NCBI GenBank assembly: GCA_003427395.1
Contig: BFEA01000346.1
Span: 1,143,031 to 1,166,805, forward strand
Length of the DNA: 23,775 bases
Direction of reading: 5' to 3'
Source: Chara braunii
Taxonomy: Eukaryota > Streptophyta > Charophyceae > Charales > Characeae
The position numbers and the translations under genes are program-made. Positions 17,931 through 23,775 of the stretch are shown in pieces. Every line of letters starts with the position of its first letter. Positions within the stretch are counted from its first letter, which is position 1. The notes beneath the pieces are model-generated. The model was given only the letters and a program-made list of their open reading frames with translations, was not told the DNA's origin and ran no database searches.

Positions 17931-19544
17931 ATGGCATCTGCAGCAGATTGGAAGCTGCAAATGGACGCTGACCCTGAGGCAGAGAAAGCGCAGTATCGGT
18001 TCTTCTATGAGAAAGCATTGAAGAGGGAGGAGGAAGAGAAAGAGAAAGAGAGGGAGGAGAAGATTAAGGCTCATGAAGCCATCTTCTGTACCTTGCCTGC
18101 CCTCATCGATGAGGAGGTGGAGGAGAAAACCGTTCCACTCCTCCGGCTTTGGTGGACGTCCGGACTGTTGAGGACCACGCTGGCCAACTCGCCAAAGTAT
18201 TCGACGAGCTTAAGAAGCTGCGCGAGGACATGGCTTTGATGGCGCAGCAGCACCGTGACCAGCTGCAACAGCTTGCTAATGTGCAGCCAACCCAAAGCAT
18301 CCTTCCATCTACCTTCCCTGCTTCCAGTGCTGCGTGTCGGTCTATTTTTGCCCCTCTAAATGTGTCTTCTTCTACTTCTTCTTCATCCTTGAGTGTGGCT
18401 AACAGCCAATCCGGATCTGCAGCTGGTCCAGACCCCGCTGCTGCTGCTGCCGCAGCGGCAAGTGGTGGTGCAGGGAACTCTGGAACTGTTGCAGCCCCGG
18501 GCCCGGACCCAGCAATGGCTGGGCCAGGCGGCAGCTTTGCTTATATCGACAGGAAGGCGGCCCAGATTCCGTCCAAGTATGACGGAAAGGACGACGTCGA
18601 GTCTTGGATCAGCTCCATGCGATCCTACTTTGATGTATTGGGGACACCCTCGTCCACTCAGTCGTCTATCCTAGGGACCAATGTGGAGCCCGTCGTGAGA
18701 GGTTTCCTGGAAACCCAAGCTGTCCCATCAGGCTATAAGAGGATAGACCTGAACAAATGGCTAAAGGCTACGCCTACTGCCGCACTTGAGGATCTCTTGA
18801 TCAAACAATATGCTGATCCACATGCTGCAGCTAAAGCAAGACTAAAGCTTGACAAGCTCAAGCACAGCAAGTGGACCGGCACCATGCACAACCTGCAGCA
18901 GTATGTTAGTGAACTCTTTGCTACTCCGGATCTGGAGATGACTGCGCAGTCCTGTCTGGATGTGATAAAAGGACAGTCCCCTCTACTCTAAAAGATCGCC
19001 TAGGGCTCGGGCTAGCGGATATACAAATTGGCTTACCCTCATGCGGGACTTAGTCAAGCTGGAGGCACAAGACCTCTCGGGTGGATCAAGTGGCAAAAAG
19101 GCCGCTGGCCGCAAACGGTTTCCAGGCAGCAATCGTTTTGCAGCACACGATCTGCTTGAGGCTGACGAGGAGACCCTCGCAGAAGAATCTTCTCTTGATG
19201 ACGATCAAGAGCAAGACTGAGGGGCATCTTGCTCTTTGTCAGCCCACAAGTCTGAGTTTGTAAATGACAAGGAATCCATGAATGCCTTTAAGAAGATTGC
19301 CTTTAAGAGTAAGGGACCGAGGACCACGATGAAGAATAACACTAACACTATCCTTTTTCCCAAGGGAGCAAAGATTCCACCAAAACCGCAAGATCCTGCC
19401 ACAAAACCATGGGTAGATCTCCGGATTAGTGAAAGTGAGTGGAAGAACAGGGTGAAGAGAGGAGTTTGCCTGTATTGCACCAAACCGGGACATTCAGTCC
19501 AACATTGTTTCAGATTGCAGCAGGGAAACCAGCAACGGGGGTAG
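17931..19544 (+). pseudogene. gag (capsid and CCHC nucleocapsid), frame-broken
   Basis: Gag forms the cytoplasmic particle that packages retrotransposon RNA. The ATG at 17931 (CATCATGGC) begins MASAADWKLQMDADPEAEKA, leading into a charged coiled-coil (REEEEKEKEREEK). After a frame change at 18111-18149 comes another coiled-coil (ELKKLREDMALMAQQHRDQL), a Ser/Ala-rich linker, and a gag-like helical domain (YDGKDDVESWISSMRSYFDV ... AKARLKLDKLKHSKW ... LQQYVSELF). Further changes fall at about 18960-18991 (into TVPSTLKDRLGLGL) and 19020-19050 (into WLTLMRDLVKLEAQDL). A TGA interrupts at 19218, and the CCHC knuckle CLYCTKPGHSVQHC is at 19467-19508. Each change moves the frame in the same direction, as single-base losses would. 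Without correction no full Gag can be made. Confidence 0.85.
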
Positions 19545-20395
19545 AGGCATCAGCAGCACACTCTACTGAAGGAGAGGCTGAACATGTAAGTACAGATTCT
19601 TCTTTGGATTCTGATCCCACTCAGCAAACCTCTCCTGAAACCCCATCTGATGCTGATTCCAAGGTTGAGAAGATCCACATCCTATACAAGGAGCCTTGGG
19701 TAGAGTCGAAAGAAATTAACTTCCATTCTCTGTTGACGCGTTGGGCTCACATGAAGCTGGAACGCGCGCAAGGGAGAACGAAGTTGATCTTCTTCAAACT
19801 CTACATTAATGGTCGTTACATCCGTGCGTTGGCTGATTGTGGCGCAACCGCCAACTACTTCTCACCACACGACATTCGTAAGGCACGCTTGGGGATGAAG
19901 CAAGTGACTTTGCAGAATCCTTGTCGGACCCAAGTAGGCAATCAAGAGGTTGTCACATCTAGGCATGCAGTCAAAGGTGTGCGCACTACCTTTGACGCTG
20001 ACCGCACAATCACGCATGAATTGAACTTCTATATCCTTGATCAATGCCCCTTCGACACGGTTATTGGCTTGGGCTGGTTGCAGGCCCAATGTGAAAGAAC
20101 CACGTGGAAGGACTCACAATTCATGGTCAAAGATGCCATGGGAATCGAGTGCCCAGTCCTCTTGGATGAGCCGCGCGAGTCCCAAGTAACCTTTCTCAAT
20201 GCAATGCAGTTCCACAAAAAGTGGCGCAGGCGCAAAACTGATGAGCAAATGTATATAGCCTTTGTTAGGCCTGCTCATGTGCCTTCTATTTTTGCTCTAC
20301 ATAACGAGTCCACTTTGCATGTTGTTTCCACCTCAGATGCAACTACTTCTACCTCTACTAAATCTACTTCTAGTCCAAATGACTCTTACTTCTAA
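19511..20395 (+). CDS. Retrotransposon aspartic protease region (pro)
   Basis: This frame overlaps the end of the gag frame (gag stop at 19542) and lies one reading step back from it, as in gag-pro frameshift arrangements, though a simple deletion is equally possible. A Ser/Thr/Glu-rich linker precedes the protease core: KLIFFKLYINGRYIRALADC then GATANYFSP. The catalytic triad context is D-C-G-A (Asp codon 19835-19837) where D-S/T-G-A is usual. Later FYILDQCPFDTVIGLGWL matches the conserved ILG(M/L)-(D/G)WL end of gypsy proteases. It would cleave Gag-Pol into mature proteins. The frame ends TAA at 20393, and a second in-frame TGA at 20426 separates it from RT. Confidence 0.82.
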   Translation, partial: QIAAGKPATGVEASAAHSTEGEAEHVSTDSSLDSDPTQQTSPETPSDADSKVEKIHILYKEPWVESKEINFHSLLTRWAHMKLERAQGRTKLIFFKLYINGRYIRALADCGATANYFSPHDIRKARLGMKQVTLQNPCRTQVGNQEVVTSRHAVKGVRTTFDADRTITHELNFYILDQCPFDTVIGLGWLQAQCERTTWKDSQFMVKDAMGIECPVLLDEPRESQVTFLNAMQFHKKWRRRKTDEQMYIAFVRPAHVPSIFALHNESTLHVVSTSDATTSTSTKSTSSPNDSYF

Positions 20396-20428
20396 TCCTG
20401 TCATATTGGTTGCACCTATGACATCTGA

Positions 20429-23407
20429 TATGAGAGTGAAGTTCCACCAGAAATTCGCAACCTTCTCAACCGATTTCCTGAGGTCTTGGTCGAACCGCAT
20501 GGAGTTCCCGTGCGTCCGGTCCGACACAAGATCGAGTTGATTGAAGGTAGCACTCCTCCAAAGGGTTGTGTCTATCGAATGGGCTCAGGTGAATTGGAGG
20601 AGTTGCGAAGGCAGATTGATGAGATGATTGAGAAGGGATGGATCAAACCCAGTGAGTCTGAGTTTGGTGCACCAGTGTTGTTTGTACCTAAGAAGGGAGG
20701 CAAACTGCGGATGTCTATTGACTACCGCGGATTGAATAGAATCACAAGGAAGAATGCATACCCTTTGCCACGTATCGATGATCTGCTTGATGCTGCAGGT
20801 GGGTGCAAAGTCTTCAGCAAGGTCGATCTCAAGTCTGGCTACCACCAGATTGAAGTCGATCCCGCAGACCAGCACAAAATCGCATTCAAAACTCGCGATG
20901 GGCTGTACGAGTTCACCGTCATGCCCTTCGGTCTCACGAATGCGCCAGCCACCTTTCAAAGTCTCATGGACAAAGTGTTCCGCCATCAAATCAACCGGTT
21001 TGTTGTTGTTTATCTGGATGATATACTAATATTCAGCAAATCAATGGAGGAGCACATGAGACATCTTGAGGAAGTGTTGCAGGTCCTCAAGGAAGCGCAA
21101 CTCCATCTCAACTTGGAGAAATCTGAGTTTGGGAGGGACAGCGTCATCTACCTTGGGCACCGGTTGTCTGCTGCAGGCCTAGAGCCTGAGGCAACCAAGG
21201 TTGAGGTCATCCGCAATTGGCCTCAACCGGCGAATGTTCGCGAGTTGCGTTCTTTTCTTGGTCTTGCGTCCTACTACCGCAAGTTTGTGCCTAAGTTCTC
21301 TATCACCGCCCGTCCGCTGACTAGATTGACTAGCAAGAATGTGTCTTATACATGGGATGGGGAATGCACGACAGCCTTCGCAGCATTAAAGGAGGCTTTG
21401 GTGAGTCATCCGGTGCTCCGCATTGCAGATCCCAAACTCACATTCGTAGTAACTACGGATACCAGTATGTATGGGATTGGTGCAGTGCTGCAACAAGATG
21501 ACGGCGACGACCTACTTCCGCTAGAGTTTTACAGCAAACGCATGCCCAGTCACAAGGTAGCTGCCTCCACCTACATGCGAGAACTCTATGCCTTGAGAGA
21601 GGGACTAGACCACTGGAAGCACTACCTCTTGGGCCGCCATTTCAAAGTGTTCTCAGACCATGAGACCTTGAAATGGGTTCAGACACAGAATAATCCCTCA
21701 ACTACGCTGACCCGTTGGCTGCATGAGATTGTTGTGTATGACTTTGAGATTAAGCACAAGAAAGGCTGTTACAATCGCGTTGCGGATGCTTTGTCGTGCC
21801 ACCCGGAGTACATGACTTGCCTTGTGGGTTCCTATGACCTACGTAAAAATTTGAAGGAGGAACTCATAGAGCACACTGCCAAGGATCCGGAACTCAGTCC
21901 CATCCTTGAGCAGATTCGAGCTGACCCTAGCAGTCAGCCTGATTTCCATGAATGTAAGGGTCTTCTCTTCCGACGCTATGGGAAGCATAACCGGTTGTGT
22001 GTACCCAACCATGAGCCAATCATCACTCACTTCTTGGACTTGGCTCATGGTTGGAGTGGACACTTCGGTGTTGAGAAGACGTACGGAAATCTGTTCGAAA
22101 ATTTTGTGCGGCCTGGAATGAAAAGAATGACACAAAGGTTTGTGGCTGAGTGTGAAGTATGTCAACGCATCAAACCGTCTCGACAGAAGCCCTATGGGCT
22201 GCTGCACCCTCTTCCTATCCCTGATGGCCCGTGTGAGTCTGTTTCCATTGACTTCACGGACATGGGGAAGAAGAGCAGAAACGGTTATTCACAAGTAATG
22301 GTGATTGTCGATCGTTTTTCGAAGTTTTTGAATCTGATTCCACTACCACCTCACGCCCCAACTGACCTTGTTATCAAAGAGTTCCACAAAAGATACATTT
22401 TGCAGTGTGGGGCCCCGAAAACTCTAATGAGTGACCGGGACACTAGGTTCATAAGCGCAGAATGGAAGGACTTCACCTCCCAGGTCTATGACATGAAACT
22501 CAAGATGACATCTGGTCGACATCCCGAAGCCAATGGACTGGCCGAGGAGATCAACCAGACCGTGATCCAACTTCTCAGGGCTCTTATCGTGCCTGACCAG
22601 AACTCTTGGGATGAGGAGTTGCCGATTGTGCAGGGGTTGTACAACAACTCCATCCACTCTTCCACCGGGATGACGCCTAACCGGCTGCACCTCGGATGGA
22701 AAATCCGCAATCCCCTATCATATCTGTTCCCGGAACAGCCACCTGGCCTAACACCTCGCCAGCCAGGCTACAGTGCTAAGTACGATTGTTTGCTCAAAGT
22801 CGTTGTCGCGGCTATGGAGAGGCGACGCAGTGCTATGATTAAGCATGCGAACAAGAAACGCCAGCCTGATCCCTTCACTGTGGGAAGTTATGTCTGGGTC
22901 AAGATGTCTGAGTTTTCTGAAGAAGAAGGTGTGTCACGGAAACTTCTTCCTCAGTACTACGGTCCCTGGAAGGTGCTGAATCGAGTAGGCAATGATTCCT
23001 TCGGTCCTTCTTACACGATTGATGTGCCTGCGCATCTGCGCACGTATCCAGTCTTCCACGCATCAAAGTTATTTCCGTATGAACCACCTGAGACGTTCAA
23101 ATACCGAGAATCGATGATTCCTCGCGCAATCAATGGCGGTCACGAGGTTGATAGAATTGTTGAGCACAGTGGGAAGGGAAGAAACAGACAGTACAAAGTC
23201 CATTTCCTGTACCATCCTCTGGACGATTTCTACTGGATTGCTAAGAAAGACTTACTGCAGAGTGCACCGCGTGTCGTTAACGCCTATGAGCGATTGATAA
23301 GTTCTGAACAGCAACCAAAATTCACTGCTACCCTGACTCCTACGGAACACACCNGATCTCTCTTCGCTATCTACGCTTATGATGCATTATGCAAGGACTC
23401 TGATTGA
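20429..23407 (+). CDS. pol: reverse transcriptase, RNase H, integrase, chromodomain
   Basis: The frame is open for 992 codons after the TGA at 20426; no natural start is evident, so it was probably expressed as part of a polyprotein. Order: RT with the VVYLDDILIF active site (YLDD about residue 195). RNase H with Asp344 (VVTTDTSMYG), Glu385 (RELYALREG), Asp410 (FSDHETLKW) and Asp453 (VADALSC). Integrase zinc finger (H540, H545, C575, C578). Integrase core with Asp608 (SIDFTD), Asp669 (SDRDTRF) and Glu706 (NGLAEEIN), 36 residues between the last two. Then the GPY/F-like end (YYGPWKVL, VFHASKLFPYEPP) and a chromodomain from about residue 904 (VDRIVEHSGKGRNRQYKVHF ... FYWIAKKDLL). It copies RNA into DNA and inserts it into chromatin. 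The N at 23354 falls in the tail. All catalytic residues appear present. Confidence 0.95.
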   Translation, partial: YESEVPPEIRNLLNRFPEVLVEPHGVPVRPVRHKIELIEGSTPPKGCVYRMGSGELEELRRQIDEMIEKGWIKPSESEFGAPVLFVPKKGGKLRMSIDYRGLNRITRKNAYPLPRIDDLLDAAGGCKVFSKVDLKSGYHQIEVDPADQHKIAFKTRDGLYEFTVMPFGLTNAPATFQSLMDKVFRHQINRFVVVYLDDILIFSKSMEEHMRHLEEVLQVLKEAQLHLNLEKSEFGRDSVIYLGHRLSAAGLEPEATKVEVIRNWPQPANVRELRSFLGLASYYRKFVPKFSITARPLTRLTSKNVSYTWDGECTTAFAALKEALVSHPVLRIADPKLTFVVTTDTSMYGIGAVLQQDDGDDLLPLEFYSKRMPSHKVAASTYMRELYALREGLDHWKHYLLGRHFKVFSDHETLKWVQTQNNPSTTLTRWLHEIVVYDFEIKHKKGCYNRVADALSCHPEYMTCLVGSYDLRKNLKEELIEHTAKDPELSPILEQIRADPSSQPDFHECKGLLFRRYGKHNRLCVPNHEPIITHFLDLAHGWSGHFGVEKTYGNLFENFVRPGMKRMTQRFVAECEVCQRIKPSRQKPYGLLHPLPIPDGPCESVSIDFTDMGKKSRNGYSQVMVIVDRFSKFLNLIPLPPHAPTDLVIKEFHKRYILQCGAPKTLMSDRDTRFISAEWKDFTSQVYDMKLKMTSGRHPEANGLAEEINQTVIQLLRALIVPDQNSWDEELPIVQGLYNNSIHSSTGMTPNRLHLGWKIRNPLSYLFPEQPPGLTPRQPGYSAKYDCLLKVVVAAMERRRSAMIKHANKKRQPDPFTVGSYVWVKMSEFSEEEGVSRKLLPQYYGPWKVLNRVGNDSFGPSYTIDVPAHLRTYPVFHASKLFPYEPPETFKYRESMIPRAINGGHEVDRIVEHSGKGRNRQYKVHFLYHPLDDFYWIAKKDLLQSAPRVVNAYERLISSEQQPKFTATLTPTEHTXSLFAIYAYDALCKDSD

Positions 23408-23435
23408 GTTACTCGCTCGAAGGGACCTCGCTCTC

Positions 23436-23448
23436 GAGGGGGGAGTAG
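23436..23448 (+). other. Polypurine tract
   Basis: GAGGGGGGAGTAG immediately precedes the 3' LTR and lies 28 bases after the pol stop. It is the RNase H-resistant primer for plus-strand DNA synthesis in LTR retroelements. Confidence 0.88.
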
Positions 23449-23775
23449 TGTAATGACCCGTCAAAACACAGACTGAGAACACTGCTGATTTCTGAAGTTC
23501 TGCCGATGGAATGGATGCCTTGCTGAGATTCCCGCATTCTGCTGTGTTTCTAAGTCTGTCTGTGTGTGCATGCTTGTGGCCTGCATGCCTGTCTGAGTGC
23601 TTGTTGGTATGAGTGTATGTGGGACCCATAAGGGTACTTGCTTGTTTGGTAGGCCCGTAGGGCTGGTACTTACCTGTGGTCGTGGCATTGAGGGTTGTAG
23701 CAGGGAAAACCACTCAAGTGGCGAAGCTAGCGGCCCCGAGGCCCTTGGGTTAGCGGAAAAACACTCAAGTAGGCC
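23449..23775 (+). repeat. 3' LTR, first 327 bp (truncated by window)
   Basis: It begins TGTAATGACCCGTC and aligns without gaps to 15046-15372 with six substitutions (about 1.8%). The remaining roughly 1,070 bp and the target-site duplication lie beyond the window. A U1-like TACTTACCTG is conserved at 23667-23676. Confidence 0.95.

Larger units (their letters stand above)
15046..23775 (+). mobile_element. Near-complete Ty3/gypsy chromovirus (3' LTR cut by window end)
   Basis: The element has a 1,400-bp 5' LTR, a tRNA-iMet primer site, a 1.5-kb leader, gag with a CCHC knuckle, aspartic protease, RT-RNase H-integrase-chromodomain pol, a polypurine tract and the start of the 3' LTR. The domain order and terminal chromodomain place it among Ty3/gypsy chromoviruses. 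The internal region is 7,003 bp (16446-23448), so the full element would be about 9.8 kb. The five bases before the 5' LTR are CCTTT; the matching 3' target duplication lies outside the window. Gag is broken and two stops separate protease from RT, so this copy is probably non-autonomous although pol is open. Confidence 0.95.

Overview
The window reads as a repeat-dense intergenic stretch of a large streptophyte (plant-lineage) nuclear genome. The reasons are chromodomain-bearing Ty3/gypsy retrotransposons primed by initiator tRNA-Met, a nuclear copy of plant-type mitochondrial DNA (cox3 plus trnT-GGU), long GA/CT and GGA microsatellites, and one exon-like block with GT-AG splice signals. A charophyte such as Chara would fit, but that species guess is inference. 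Ten isolated N bases, mostly inside LTRs, point to a draft assembly with ambiguous repeat positions.

Layout. 1-533: (AG)n and a purine-only GGA-rich tract. 601-940: mitochondrial insertion made of a cox3 fragment, a tRNA 3' half and a truncated tRNA-Thr. 960-1700: GC-rich low-complexity DNA with a 27-bp repeat. 2182-3580: a 201-bp direct repeat and a 164-bp tandem repeat, plausibly the LTR and leader of a decayed minus-strand retroelement. 3600-8000: no gene I can support, only microsatellites and small inverted repeats. 8370-12475: an old, inactivated minus-strand chromovirus reading from right to left RNase H, integrase, chromodomain, polypurine tract, LTR. It is split at 9528-10883 by a plus-strand solo LTR with a 4-bp target duplication. 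12819-13082: a likely host exon on the minus strand, with its 3' splice-site region tandemly duplicated. 13150-15045: unassigned DNA with a weak tandem repeat.

15046 to the window end: a nearly complete plus-strand chromovirus. It has a 1,400-bp 5' LTR, a tRNA-iMet primer site, a 1.5-kb leader, a gag broken by four same-direction frame changes, protease, a 992-codon open RT-RNase H-integrase-chromodomain frame, a polypurine tract and the first 327 bp of the 3' LTR. The solo LTR at 9528 belongs to a related, older subfamily.

The proteins of the plus-strand element would work together as a copy-and-paste retrotransposon: Gag particle, protease maturation, reverse transcription from tRNA-iMet, and chromatin-targeted integration. 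I found no cellular operon, defence system or other novel multi-gene system. The most interesting signals are regulatory-looking motifs inside the retrotransposon (U1-like sites in the LTR, a telomere-motif hairpin beside the primer site, the gag frame pattern) and the unassigned host exon.
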